Origin: JAFGJQ01 sp052034525 | GTDB taxonomy: Bacteria; Planctomycetota; Phycisphaerae; UBA1845 | Reading direction: 5' to 3' | Assembly: GCA_052034525.1 (NCBI GenBank) | Contig: JBPOIK010000112.1 | Coordinates: 47,909-111,908 of the forward strand | Length of the DNA stretch: 64,000 nucleotides | Shown here: positions 15,009-24,035 of the stretch, piece after piece | Layout of the letters: each line of letters starts with the position of its first letter | Numbering within the stretch: the first letter of the stretch is position 1 | Position numbers and translations under genes: made by a program | Notes under the pieces: model-generated | The model's database searches: none | The model's input: the letters and a program-made list of their open reading frames with translations, nothing else | What the model was told of the DNA's origin: nothing

Positions 15009-16313
15009 ATGGCGTCGTCGTACAACGTGGGCCTGGTGGGGTTCGGGAATATCGGAACCGGTGTGGTGCGGGCCCTGGCAACCAACCGCGAGTTGATGGA
15101 TACCCGCGTGCCGCACCCCATCCGCATCGTTCGGATCGCGGACCGGAACACGCAAACACCCCGCAACGCCCCGTTCGATCCGGCCATTCTCACCGCGAAC
15201 GCGGACGATCTGCTGATCGATCCCGGCATCCAAGCCATCATCGAGCTGACCGGCACCATGGACTTCGCGCGAGACCTGGTGGCCCGGGCCTTAGCCGCCG
15301 GCAAGCATGTGGTGACGGCCAACAAAGCTCTGATGGCCGTCCACGGCGCCGAACTCCTTCGTATCGCCGTCGAGCACGGCACCTGCCTGCTTTTCGAGGC
15401 GGCCGTGGGCGGAGGAATCCCCATCATCCGCACTCTGCACCAGGGACTGGCGGGCAACGATATCACCGCCATCCGCGGCATCATCAACGGAACGGCCAAT
15501 TACATCCTGAGCTGCATGGATGACGACGGGCGGGATTTCCAGACCGCCTTGCAGCAGGCGCAGGCCCTGGGCTATGCCGAGCCCGACCCCACGTTGGACA
15601 TCGAAGGCGTCGATACGGCCCACAAGCTTGTGATCCTGGCGAGCCTGGCATTCGGTCAGCGGATCCGGCTGGAGGACGTATGGGTGGAGGGCATCCGGCG
15701 CATTCATCCGCTGGACATTGCGTATTGCCGGGAGCTTGGGTATGTGATCAAGCTGCTCGGCATCGCCCGGCGTCTGCCGGAGGGAAGCATCGAGGTCCGT
15801 GTGCATCCCACCCTGTTGCCCGAGCCGCGTGAGCTGGCGTCGGTGAACGGCGTATTGAACGCGATTCGCGTTGACGGCAACCTCACCGGCCCGATTGTGC
15901 TGTCCGGGCGTGGGGCCGGGCCCGAGCCGACGGCCAGCGCGATTCTCAGCGACCTGAGGGCCCTCTCATCCGCCCAAGCCGAGGGTGGGTTGGGTCGGGA
16001 AATGCGTCTCTGCGTGCCGTGGCAGGCCACGCGCACTCGGCCCATCGCCCGACTGAAGTCACGCTATTATCTGCGATTCGGCTTGCAGGACGTGCCCGGC
16101 GCTCTGGCGCAAGTGCTGACCCTTCTCGGCCGGCACGGCGTCAGTGTGGCCTCCATGGAGCAACCGGCGGAGCACTCCGGAGAGTACGCGCACGTTCTGA
16201 TTCTGACGCATGAGACCATCGAGGCCAACGTGCAGGCCGCTCTGGCGGAGGTCCGGGCTCTGCCCGTGAACCGGGACGAGCCGTTCCTGCTCCGCATGGA
16301 AGATATGGACTGA
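15009..16313 (+). CDS. hom: Homoserine dehydrogenase with ACT domain
   Basis: A 434-residue enzyme reducing aspartate semialdehyde to homoserine, the branch to threonine and methionine. The N-terminal Rossmann motif is VGLVGFGNIGTGVVRAL (residues 7-23). ANKALMAVHG includes the catalytic Lys region. GIINGTANYILSCM and the conserved DIEGVDTAHKLVILASLAFG follow. The C-terminal 80 residues (YYLRFGLQDVPGALAQVLTL) form an ACT regulatory domain, suggesting threonine feedback. ATG 15009 has GAGGTG about 9 bases upstream. It is the single-function type, not fused to aspartokinase. It is convergent with the membrane protein gene at 16340. Confidence 0.95.
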   Translation: MASSYNVGLVGFGNIGTGVVRALATNRELMDTRVPHPIRIVRIADRNTQTPRNAPFDPAILTANADDLLIDPGIQAIIELTGTMDFARDLVARALAAGKHVVTANKALMAVHGAELLRIAVEHGTCLLFEAAVGGGIPIIRTLHQGLAGNDITAIRGIINGTANYILSCMDDDGRDFQTALQQAQALGYAEPDPTLDIEGVDTAHKLVILASLAFGQRIRLEDVWVEGIRRIHPLDIAYCRELGYVIKLLGIARRLPEGSIEVRVHPTLLPEPRELASVNGVLNAIRVDGNLTGPIVLSGRGAGPEPTASAILSDLRALSSAQAEGGLGREMRLCVPWQATRTRPIARLKSRYYLRFGLQDVPGALAQVLTLLGRHGVSVASMEQPAEHSGEYAHVLILTHETIEANVQAALAEVRALPVNRDEPFLLRMEDMD

Positions 16314-16339
16314 TTCGCGCTGTCTCCGCGGCGTCGACG

Positions 16340-17938
16340 CTACAGCACCATGCGGGGGTTCACGCCGCGACGAGTGGACCATTTGAACAGCAGAATGGCC
16401 GGCACGCCTCCCGCCGCCCGCAGAATCTCCAGCACAGCCAGCGCCTCAAAGAGGTGTAGAATCGGATGAATAGCGACGGCGTTCCGCGCCAGCCCGCCGT
16501 AAACGAACGCCGAGGCCGCCAGATGGCCTGCCGCGGCGATCAGCAGCAGGGCCCAGGTCGCCCGGTTTCGCCGCAGCAGGGCCAGCGCGATGCCCAGCAG
16601 CAACACCATGTGCCATTGGGCATACGGAGTCTTGCCGAGGCCCAGATACCCGCCGCGCTGCTCGAAGCAGGCGTGGTAGCGCTGTGCGACTGTCCCCCAG
16701 ATCGCGGAGGCCCGGCCGGGCTCCCCATGCATGACCAGGTAACGAGCGAACTCCGGCTTGCTGGCCTCGTCCATCTGAGAGAAGTCGTAGATCGCCAGCG
16801 GCTTGAGTGGTGGGCGGCGCTCGCCGTCTGGTTGGCGGAGGTATGCCGGATCCGGCGTTAACAGCGAGTCGGCCGTGTGTTCGAGCGTTCGTCTCGGCAC
16901 GTACAGCGGATTGAGCAACGCCAGGTCCCACCCGGCGGCTGTGATGGCCGCCATCGCCTCGGGCATGCGGCCGCCGGTCCGCTCCCAGACGTGGATCGTG
17001 TCGGTCAGGCTTTCGGCCAGATCCGGAAACTCTGTGTCCGCGGCAATCCATCCGTCCGCCCGGGCCTGCTCAAAACGCTTTTTTAGCTCCGTGAGGTCCG
17101 GGCTCTGGGCGGTGTTCAGACGTTCCACCGCCACTGTGCGGTGAAACAGGGCCGTCCCGCACAGCACGGCCGGCGGGAACCGGCCGAACACACGCTGCCC
17201 GTGCATCCAGAATGGAATCATCAGGGCCGCCGCCGGCAGCATGGCGGCCAGGACCGTCCCGACGAGCGTGCCGGCCCGGCCGTGGGTTCGGATCTCGCGA
17301 CGCCGCGCGGTCCGCCATTCACGATGAATGCCCGTCGCCGCGCACAGCGGCGGCAGAATCCACCCCACGGGGCTGGTCAGGCCGGCCACGCCGGCGGCGA
17401 CAGACGCACCCAGCAGAGTGTCAAGCCGTCCACAGACGTGATGCCGCGCGAGCAGAAACAGGCAGAGCGTGAAGGCGAACGCGTACAGGACCAGCGGGGA
17501 GACGGCGTTAGCGTAGCCGATCAGATGCAGACTGCCTGCGCCCAGAATGGCCGCCACGATGGTCAGTCCGCGATGCGCCCAGACCGTCCAGGCGATGCCG
17601 GCGGTCAGCAGAGCGCAGCCGGCGACCAGGGCGTGCTGCACAAACAACAGGCCGGCGGCGCTGTCCGCCCGGAACACTGTGAACGCACCGGCCAGCATCA
17701 GCGGATAGCCCGGCGTACGGTACTGGGCGTATGGGTGGGAGAAGTCCAGATGGCCTGCGATTCTGGCCGCCAGGGTGAGGTGTTCCGCCGACTCGTGTGT
17801 CACCCAAAGCTGGGATGCCGACCAGGCGATCGTCTGAACCACAACCACGCCCGTGCCCACGGCGGCCAGCAGTCCCCACGGCAGACGGCGCGGGGAGCGG
17901 ACGACGGACTCCGGAACCGGGCGATGCAGTCGCTTCAT
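16340..17938 (-). CDS. Polytopic membrane protein, GT-C glycosyltransferase-like
   Basis: A 532-residue inner-membrane protein with roughly 10 hydrophobic segments. The first is about residues 19-37. A periplasmic loop follows with HESAEHLTLAARIAGHLDF and YAQYRTPGYPLMLAGAF; the R-x-PGYP pattern after an acidic loop is typical of GT-C enzymes (ArnT, PMT-like) that use lipid-linked sugars. A large soluble loop (about 260-430) includes ERTGGRMPEAMAAI. The C-terminal 100 residues again hold membrane segments. ATG 17938 is the likely start. A glycosyltransferase role is an inference from topology and one motif. The gene is alone on its strand between hom and the two-component pair. Confidence 0.7.
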   Translation of the reverse strand: MKRLHRPVPESVVRSPRRLPWGLLAAVGTGVVVVQTIAWSASQLWVTHESAEHLTLAARIAGHLDFSHPYAQYRTPGYPLMLAGAFTVFRADSAAGLLFVQHALVAGCALLTAGIAWTVWAHRGLTIVAAILGAGSLHLIGYANAVSPLVLYAFAFTLCLFLLARHHVCGRLDTLLGASVAAGVAGLTSPVGWILPPLCAATGIHREWRTARRREIRTHGRAGTLVGTVLAAMLPAAALMIPFWMHGQRVFGRFPPAVLCGTALFHRTVAVERLNTAQSPDLTELKKRFEQARADGWIAADTEFPDLAESLTDTIHVWERTGGRMPEAMAAITAAGWDLALLNPLYVPRRTLEHTADSLLTPDPAYLRQPDGERRPPLKPLAIYDFSQMDEASKPEFARYLVMHGEPGRASAIWGTVAQRYHACFEQRGGYLGLGKTPYAQWHMVLLLGIALALLRRNRATWALLLIAAAGHLAASAFVYGGLARNAVAIHPILHLFEALAVLEILRAAGGVPAILLFKWSTRRGVNPRMVL

Positions 17939-18131
17939 GCGGTTACGAGCCGAACAGAATCAGCCAAACCTGATCGTCTTATCGGCCCCTCTTCATGGGT
18001 TCTTTCGCAGCGTGTACCAGCGCCTTTTCGGACGTGCGACGTGAGATTTGGCGCGTCCGCGGCGTCTGAATACTCTCTGTCCCTCATGCCCTTTCTTTCG
18101 TGTCGCCGTGCCGTCGCTTCCCCTTCGCGGG

Positions 18132-19556
18132 TCACCTCGCGTTGGCGGCCTCGGGGATGGACGGATCGACGCCGTCGATGTCCAGCCCATACCGCTTCAT
18201 TTTCTTGTAGAGCGTGGTGCGATTGATATCCAAGGCCTCGGCCGTGGCCTGGCGGTTCCAGCCGTGGGCCCGCAGGGCCGACTCGATGATCTGCTTTTCC
18301 GGCCCCTCCAATGCCTGCTTGAGCGGCATGGCGCGGTACTCGCCGGCCGGCACGGCGGGCGCGGTCATGGCCGCCTGCACGAGCTTGGGCGGCAGATCGG
18401 CCCCGGTGATCGTCCGGCCGCGACTGAGCACCACGGCCCGTTCGATGACGTTCTCCAGCTCGCGCACGTTCCCCGGCCAGTTGTAGCGCTGGAGGTACTG
18501 CATCGCTTCGTCGCTCAGGCCCTGGATGTCTTTGCCGGATGCAGCGCAGAAGTTTTTCAGAAACGCCCGGGCCAGCAGCGGGATGTCACTGATCCGCTCG
18601 GACAGGTCCGGCAGCGTGATGGTCACCACGTTGATCCGGTAGAAGAGGTCCTGGCGGAACCGGCCTTTGGCGACCTCCTCCTCCAGGTCGATGTTCGAGG
18701 CCAGGATCACCCGGACGTCCACCGTCTGCGTGGTATTGCTGCCGACCGCCTCGAACTGTCGCTGTTGCAGCACCCGCAGCAGTTTCACCTGCAGCGCCGG
18801 CGACGCCGACGAAATCTCATCCAGGAACAACGTACCGCCGTTGGCGGCCTTGAACTTGCCTTCCTTGTCCGCGACGGCGCCCGTGAACGCGCCGCGCACA
18901 TGGCCGAACAACTCGCTTTCCAGCAGCGTCTCGGGAATGGCGCCGCAGCTCACCTCAACGAACGGCCCGTCGCGCCGGGCGCTGCGATGATGGATCGCCC
19001 GGGCCACCATGGATTTGCCCGTGCCCGACCCGCCCTGGATCAGCACGGTGACGCTGGCGTCCGCCACCGCTTCGATCAGGTCGAACACCTTGAGCATGCG
19101 ATGATCGCTGCCGATGATGTTGTCCAGCCCGTAGCGGGCGTCCAACTGCTGCCGGAGGTTCCGGTTCTCCCGGATCAGCGAGCGCTGGTTCAACGCGCGC
19201 TCCACGACCAGAAGAAACTCATCGTCGTGGATGGGCTTGGTGAGATAGTCATACGCGCCCATCTTGATCGCCTCCACGGCGCTGTCGATCGTGCCGTAGC
19301 CGGTGATCATGATCGTGACCGTTTCCGGATAGCGCTGCTTCATCAGCCGCAGCAGCTCGAACCCGTCCGATCCGGGCATATTCACATCGGTGATGACAAT
19401 GTCGAACGGCGCGCGGCCCAGCAGCGCATGGGCCTCGTCGTACGTTCCCGCCCGATCCACGTGGTAGCCCTCCATGGAAAGGAACTCGCTGAGTGAGTCC
19501 ACGATGATCGGATCATCATCCACGAGCAGAATCGTCGCCTTGATTTTGTCGTCCAT
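18132..19556 (-). CDS. NtrC-family sigma-54-dependent response regulator
   Basis: A 474-residue transcription activator. The receiver domain (1-120) has the acidic pair near 13-15, phosphoacceptor Asp57 (ITDVNMPG) and Lys107. The AAA+ domain (about 145-375) has Walker A GGSGTGKS (175-182, with Gly and Ser in place of the usual Glu residues), the sigma-54 contact loop GAFTGA (222-227) and Walker B GGTLFLDEIS. The C-terminal Fis-type helix-turn-helix is WNRQATAEALDINRTTLYKKM. An intact GAFTGA loop means it should activate sigma-54 promoters; one such promoter lies at 53569. It is 26 bases downstream of its sensor kinase and forms an operon with it. Confidence 0.95.
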   Translation of the reverse strand: MDDKIKATILLVDDDPIIVDSLSEFLSMEGYHVDRAGTYDEAHALLGRAPFDIVITDVNMPGSDGFELLRLMKQRYPETVTIMITGYGTIDSAVEAIKMGAYDYLTKPIHDDEFLLVVERALNQRSLIRENRNLRQQLDARYGLDNIIGSDHRMLKVFDLIEAVADASVTVLIQGGSGTGKSMVARAIHHRSARRDGPFVEVSCGAIPETLLESELFGHVRGAFTGAVADKEGKFKAANGGTLFLDEISSASPALQVKLLRVLQQRQFEAVGSNTTQTVDVRVILASNIDLEEEVAKGRFRQDLFYRINVVTITLPDLSERISDIPLLARAFLKNFCAASGKDIQGLSDEAMQYLQRYNWPGNVRELENVIERAVVLSRGRTITGADLPPKLVQAAMTAPAVPAGEYRAMPLKQALEGPEKQIIESALRAHGWNRQATAEALDINRTTLYKKMKRYGLDIDGVDPSIPEAANAR

Positions 19557-19582
19557 AGGTCGCTCCGCACGGCGGCGGACCC

Positions 19583-20734
19583 TCAGCGATCCGTCACCTC
19601 GGTGGCCAGGCTGTCCACGGGGATCTCGACGACAAACGCCGCGCCGCCCTCCGGGCGATTGCAGGCGGTGATCCGTCCGTGCAGCCGCTCGATGTAGTCC
19701 TTGCAGATCGCCAGCCCCAGGCCGGTGCCCTTGCCCTCGTGCTTCGTCGTGAAGAACGGCTCAAATACCCTGTTCGCGTCTTGCGGAAGGCCGCAGCCGG
19801 TGTCCTCGAAACGAACCACGACATCCCGGTCTTTCACGGACGAAGTGATGATGAGCCGCCCGCCGTTGGGCATGGCGTCTATCGCGTTTTTGATCAGGTT
19901 GCAGAACACCTGGAACAGCCGGCCGCCGCGCACGGGCGGCATCTGCGCGTCGGAGAAGTGGGCCGCCACGGTGACGCCGTTTCGATCCGCCAGATCACTC
20001 AGCGTACGAATCGCCTCCTCCAACGCCGTATTCACATTGCCGCCGCGGGCCTCGGTGTGTGCGCTGCGCGAGAACTCCAGTAGCTCGCTGATGATGTCCG
20101 CCATGCGCAACAGGCCGGCTCGGGCCCGGTCGAGGAAATCCACAAGCTTCCGGGGATCAGCCGGTTCCTGCTCCGCCAGCCGGCGCGCCAGGCTCAGATA
20201 TCGCAGAATGCCGTCCAGTGGATTGTTCAGCTCGTGGGCTACCCGGGCGGCCAGTTTGCCGACGGCCGCCAGCCGCTCCGAGACCGCCAGCCGCCGTTCC
20301 AGAGAGGCACGGGGCGAAATGTCTTCCGCCACCAGCACCGCGCCGGCCACGCCGGCACTGCCGTTCAGCCGCAGGGGGGCACAAAAAAGGTTCAGCAGCC
20401 GCTCGTCCCGACCGTCCTCGGAATACAGCACGCTGTCGTACCGCTCCGGCCGCCCGGTATCCATCACACGCCGCAACTCCGTCGACCAGTCCTGGTATTG
20501 CCCCTCAACGGTCCCGGCGGCCAGTGCATCGCTGATGCTGGAGTGCGTGGGGAACAGCATCCCGGCCGCCTGGTTGCGGTGTACGATCCGCAGAGCGCGG
20601 TCAAAAATGACCACCCCAACCGGGAGGCAGTGGAACAGTTCCTCAGCGATTCCGGCCAAGGGAATCGGTGCCGGCTCGGACAGGTCCGTCGGGGGCTGGC
20701 CGGCGTCGGGTAGGATGTTGTTGCGATTCGCCAT
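19583..20734 (-). CDS. Soluble PAS sensor histidine kinase (NtrB-like)
   Basis: A 383-residue histidine kinase with no membrane segment, so it senses a cytoplasmic signal. The PAS domain is at about 30-140 (LPVGVVIFDRALRIVHRNQAA). The phosphoacceptor is His167 in RVAHELNNPLDGIL. The ATPase boxes are N (NLIKNAIDAMPNGG), G1 (EDTGCGLP), F (FEPFFTTKHEGKG) and G2 (GTGLGLAICKD). It is the first gene of the operon with the NtrC-type regulator. The arrangement resembles NtrB/NtrC, but nothing nearby points to nitrogen. Two palindromes lie just upstream at 20771-20800. Confidence 0.93.
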   Translation of the reverse strand: MANRNNILPDAGQPPTDLSEPAPIPLAGIAEELFHCLPVGVVIFDRALRIVHRNQAAGMLFPTHSSISDALAAGTVEGQYQDWSTELRRVMDTGRPERYDSVLYSEDGRDERLLNLFCAPLRLNGSAGVAGAVLVAEDISPRASLERRLAVSERLAAVGKLAARVAHELNNPLDGILRYLSLARRLAEQEPADPRKLVDFLDRARAGLLRMADIISELLEFSRSAHTEARGGNVNTALEEAIRTLSDLADRNGVTVAAHFSDAQMPPVRGGRLFQVFCNLIKNAIDAMPNGGRLIITSSVKDRDVVVRFEDTGCGLPQDANRVFEPFFTTKHEGKGTGLGLAICKDYIERLHGRITACNRPEGGAAFVVEIPVDSLATEVTDR

Positions 20735-21069
20735 ACGTATGAAACGTTGCGTTATGGGAACCTCAAATGCTGCGATATCGCATCATTTATCGGGCGATAA
20801 GGCCCAAAAACACGCCGACTTGTGGTTCCTCGTCAACAATATCGGCAAATGGCGATTTCGATCAAGCTGTATGGTGATTTTTTGAAACATGGCGTCAGGC
20901 GGTTTCAGGCAGCGGAGCACCCCTCTTGGGCAGCGGTCAGGCCCGAGGGCGAAAAAAGGGCGGCGGGAGCCCGGGTGCCGGACTCCGGCGGGTCGGCCGG
21001 CTCGGGCGGTGGCCACGGTGGCGATGAGGCCCCGTTCGCGGACATGCCGCCTCGGGAGGATTCGCGGAA
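20735..21069. other. Intergenic region upstream of the two-component operon
   Basis: This 335-bp gap carries the kinase promoter on the minus strand; gpmI ends at its right edge, also on the minus strand. I see no clear sigma-70 or sigma-54 promoter. The notable elements are the palindromes at 20771-20800. The right part (20930-21060) is GC-rich without recognisable features. Confidence 0.4.
20771..20800. promoter_or_regulatory. Paired palindromes upstream of the sensor kinase
   Basis: TGCGATATCGCA (20771-20782) is a perfect 12-bp palindrome. It is followed after 4 bp by TTATCG-GG-CGATAA (20787-20800). They sit 37-66 bp upstream of the kinase start, where an autoregulatory NtrC-type protein or a repressor could bind. 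Confidence 0.45.
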
Positions 21070-22692
21070 TCAGTCTGCCAGGAGCGATTGGCCGGTCATC
21101 GCCTCCGGTTTCTCCAGGCCCATCATCTCCATCGCGGTGGGGATGATGTCCGCCAGCGTGCCGCCTTCGCGCAGGCGGCGGCCTTTGAGCCGGTCGTCCA
21201 CCACGATCAGCGGAACATCGAACGTGGTGTGGGCGCGCTGAGCGTCGCCGGTGACCGGGTCGACCATCTGCTCGCTGTTGCCGTGGTCGGCGGAGATGAT
21301 CAGGTGGCCACCCTTGGCCAGCGTGGCGTCGACGATCCGGCCGACGCCGGCGTCGACGGTTTCGATCGCTCTGGTGGCGGCCGGGATGTTGCCGGTGTGC
21401 CCCACCATGTCGCCGTTGGCGAAGTTGATCACGATCACGTCGTACTGGTCACCGGCGATGGCCTTGAGCACTTCCTCCGTGACCTGCGGCGCGGACATCT
21501 CCGGTTTCTGGTCGTACGTGGAGACGTCGCGCGGGGAGGGCACGAGGATCCGATCCTCGCCGGGGAACGGGTCGTCGCGGTAGTCATTGAAGAAGAAGGT
21601 GACGTGGGCGAACTTTTCCGTCTCGGCGCAGCGAAGCTGCCGGATTCCCAATCGCCCCGCATAGTCGCCGAACATGTCCTGCATCTTCGGCGGCTTGGGG
21701 AACAAGACCTGCACGGGCAGATCCTGCTCGTACGCCGTGAGCGTGGCATAGTGCAGATCGAGTTTTTTCGGCCGCGCGAAGCCCGAGCGGGTTTCCTTGC
21801 CCGATTTGTCTCTGGCGGTGAAGGGGAACTCGTCGAACGTAAACGCCTTGGTGATCTCGCGTGGCCGGTCGCCGCGGAAGTTGAAGAAAACGACGCTGTC
21901 GCCGTCTCGGATGGTGATCGGTGCGTTTCCGCCGGGGCAGACCACCGTCGGCTCGATGAACTCGTCGCCGCGTTGTTCGTCGCGCGTGGGGTGGTCATAA
22001 TAGCGCTGAAACGCCTCTTCCGCCGACGCGACCCGGTGCCCTTCGCCCTGAGTGAACATGCGGTACGCCCGCTCCACGCGGTCCCAGAAATCGTTTCGGT
22101 CCATCGCATAGTATCGACCGCAGACCGAGGCCACCCGTCCGATGCCGATCTGCCTCATTTTCGCCTCGATCTGCCGGATGTATTCGATGCCTGCGTCGAT
22201 GGGCGAGTCGCGTCCGTCACCGAAGGCGTGCAGGTACACGCGGTCCGCCGGGAACGCGAGCCGCTTGCCCGTCTCCAGAATCGCGTGCAGGTGGCCCAGC
22301 ACGCTGTGTACGCCGGCGTCGGAGCAGAGCCCCATGATGTGGACGCCGCCGCCGGTGCGACGGGCCCGCTCGTATGCCCCGACCAGGGCGTCGTTCCGGT
22401 AGAATTCCCCGCTGCGGATGGCCTTGTTGATCCGCATGATTTCCTGGTCCACCACCCGGCCGGCTCCGATGTTCTGGTGTCCGACCTCGCTGTTGCCCAT
22501 CACGCCGTCCGGCAGGCCGACGGCTTCCCCGCTGGTCCGGATGAGGACGTGGGGATAGTCCCGCCGCAGCCGGTCATCCACCGGCTTTCGGGCCAGGTAG
22601 ATGGCGTTGGTGTCGTTCTGCTTCGGATCCGGGTTCTGGCCCCAGCCGTCGCGGATGATCAACACAAACGGTCGACGCTTCAGAACGCTCAC
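21070..22692 (-). CDS. gpmI: 2,3-bisphosphoglycerate-independent phosphoglycerate mutase
   Basis: A 540-residue cofactor-independent phosphoglycerate mutase that interconverts 3- and 2-phosphoglycerate in glycolysis and gluconeogenesis. It is an alkaline phosphatase superfamily enzyme with Mn binding. Catalytic Ser68 lies in DGVMGNSEVGHQNIGAGR. The first metal Asp is Asp15 in IIRDGWG. HAFGDGRDSP, FFNFRGDRPREIT, FANGDMVGHTG and ISADHGNSE are the remaining signature blocks. The start is GTG 22692 with AAGGAG 8 bases upstream. It is monocistronic, with a promoter proposed at 22733-22762. Confidence 0.97.
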   Translation of the reverse strand: MSVLKRRPFVLIIRDGWGQNPDPKQNDTNAIYLARKPVDDRLRRDYPHVLIRTSGEAVGLPDGVMGNSEVGHQNIGAGRVVDQEIMRINKAIRSGEFYRNDALVGAYERARRTGGGVHIMGLCSDAGVHSVLGHLHAILETGKRLAFPADRVYLHAFGDGRDSPIDAGIEYIRQIEAKMRQIGIGRVASVCGRYYAMDRNDFWDRVERAYRMFTQGEGHRVASAEEAFQRYYDHPTRDEQRGDEFIEPTVVCPGGNAPITIRDGDSVVFFNFRGDRPREITKAFTFDEFPFTARDKSGKETRSGFARPKKLDLHYATLTAYEQDLPVQVLFPKPPKMQDMFGDYAGRLGIRQLRCAETEKFAHVTFFFNDYRDDPFPGEDRILVPSPRDVSTYDQKPEMSAPQVTEEVLKAIAGDQYDVIVINFANGDMVGHTGNIPAATRAIETVDAGVGRIVDATLAKGGHLIISADHGNSEQMVDPVTGDAQRAHTTFDVPLIVVDDRLKGRRLREGGTLADIIPTAMEMMGLEKPEAMTGQSLLAD

Positions 22693-22732
22693 AAATCACA
22701 CTCCTTCCGGTCAGGGCGTTTCGAGTCGGATT

Positions 22733-22762
22733 AGTGTAGGGGCGGGGGTGGGGGAATTCCAA
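22733..22762 (-). promoter_or_regulatory. Possible promoter of gpmI
   Basis: On the minus strand TTGGAA (22757-22762), an 18-bp spacer and TACACT (22733-22738), each four of six to consensus, lie 41 bp upstream of the GTG start. The rest of 22693-23080 shows a T/A run at 22818-22825 but no terminator stem or gene. A perfect TTGACA at 22782-22787 on the plus strand has no partnering -10. Confidence 0.3.
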
Positions 22763-23080
22763 TACCGGCCGGGTCCGGGGCTTGACACGGGGGTGGCGTC
22801 GGGGCGGCCGGGAGAGTAAAAAAACAGGCCGCGGGGGAGGCATCGGCGGTCCTTCCGCGCGGGCGGCGAAGCTCCGGTGACAACGCTGGGAGTGTACGGG
22901 CCGGAAGTCGTGCCCGCGCGTCGGCGGGACCGGGCGCGGACCGTTTGCCCCCGGCGCGGCAGATTCAGGTGTGTTCGGTGGGCAGCGCAGCGGAGCGTGC
23001 GGAACCGGAGGGCGGTCTTCTGCACGTCGAGCGGCGGCGGCTCTGCGGAACCTCGGAACCAGGACAATTCGAGGAAAGGC

Positions 23081-23995
23081 ATGGCGGGCACAAAGAGTTG
23101 GGACCTGGGCTATGGCTGGGTGGCGGTGCTTTTTCTTCTGATCGCAATTGCAACCACGATGCTGACCCGGCCTGTCCTGCGAAAACAGGCGATCGGACGG
23201 TTGTGGATCGCATGGAGCACGCTGCTGATCGGATCGTGCCTGGCGCTGGGATTGGCGAATATGGAACTGCTGAACCGGGCGACGCAGGAAAACCAGGTCA
23301 TCGAGTGGATCACGGTGATCTGCCTGTTTGCCGCGGCGTGCGTTGCCTTCATCAGCGCCGTGTACGCACATCGGCGGGGGCAGCCGTCCCCGGTGACGGT
23401 GTTCCTGGCAACCGGTTTCGCCTGGGGATTCGTGCGAGAGCTGGAATACTTCGGCAACCTGCTCGACCGCGGCCGGTTCTATTTCTCGCGCAACGTATTT
23501 CAGCCGCAGTCGTACCTGGGAGTGTCATTCTTTGAGAATTTCCGGCAGCTCAAAGGCCTGTCCTATGACGCGCACACGCTGTACTGGTCTCATCTGGGCT
23601 GTACCGCCCTGGGCGTGGTCATCCTGGTGTTGCTCGCGACGTATTTCGTTCGACATCGCACGACGGCCCGGGCGGAACTGAGGGCTTTTGTGAGCGCGTT
23701 CCACCATCGGCTCTTCCTGCTCGGCGTGGGCCTCTATATCTGCGCGGAGCTTCTGGGCGGCACTCTGCACCGTCTTCCAAGGTGGGGCGTCCGGAGTTTT
23801 GACGGCAACCTGTATCATCGCATCGTGGAAGAGTCGTTGGAGTGCTGGGGGGCCATCACGTTCCTGCTGTGTGCGGCGGCCCTGTGGCAGAAGGTGCGAA
23901 TTATCCGAACGCAACCCCGATCCGCGAGCCGGGAGACGGTGGCGGCGGAACCCTGCTCCTTCCCGCATGCGGAGACGACGGCGCGGACTTCCTGA
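23081..23995 (+). CDS. Polytopic membrane protein of unknown function
   Basis: I do not recognise the family. The 304-residue protein has six or seven hydrophobic segments, including about 11-30 (GWVAVLFLLIAIATTML), 42-60, 75-97 (IEWITVICLFAAACVAFISA), 108-125, 180-203 and two near the C-terminus. Between segments four and five is a polar loop with VRELEYFGNLLDRGRFYFS. Near the C-terminus NLYHRIVEESLECWGA places acidic residues beside a membrane span. ATG 23081 follows GAGGAAAGG closely; the frame upstream lacks membrane character. It is monocistronic and convergent with the glycosidase gene. A membrane sensor, transporter or lipid-active protein are all possible. Confidence 0.75.
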   Translation: MAGTKSWDLGYGWVAVLFLLIAIATTMLTRPVLRKQAIGRLWIAWSTLLIGSCLALGLANMELLNRATQENQVIEWITVICLFAAACVAFISAVYAHRRGQPSPVTVFLATGFAWGFVRELEYFGNLLDRGRFYFSRNVFQPQSYLGVSFFENFRQLKGLSYDAHTLYWSHLGCTALGVVILVLLATYFVRHRTTARAELRAFVSAFHHRLFLLGVGLYICAELLGGTLHRLPRWGVRSFDGNLYHRIVEESLECWGAITFLLCAAALWQKVRIIRTQPRSASRETVAAEPCSFPHAETTARTS

Positions 23996-24035
23996 CCTTC
24001 GGCCGTCCCTCCGCGACAGACCTGCTCAGAGCGCC

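Noticed and set aside
14771..15499. Possible N-terminal extension of the OPT gene
   Set aside because: The frame is open to 15499 but runs antisense through hom and lacks OPT features; ATG 14770 has a proper Shine-Dalgarno.
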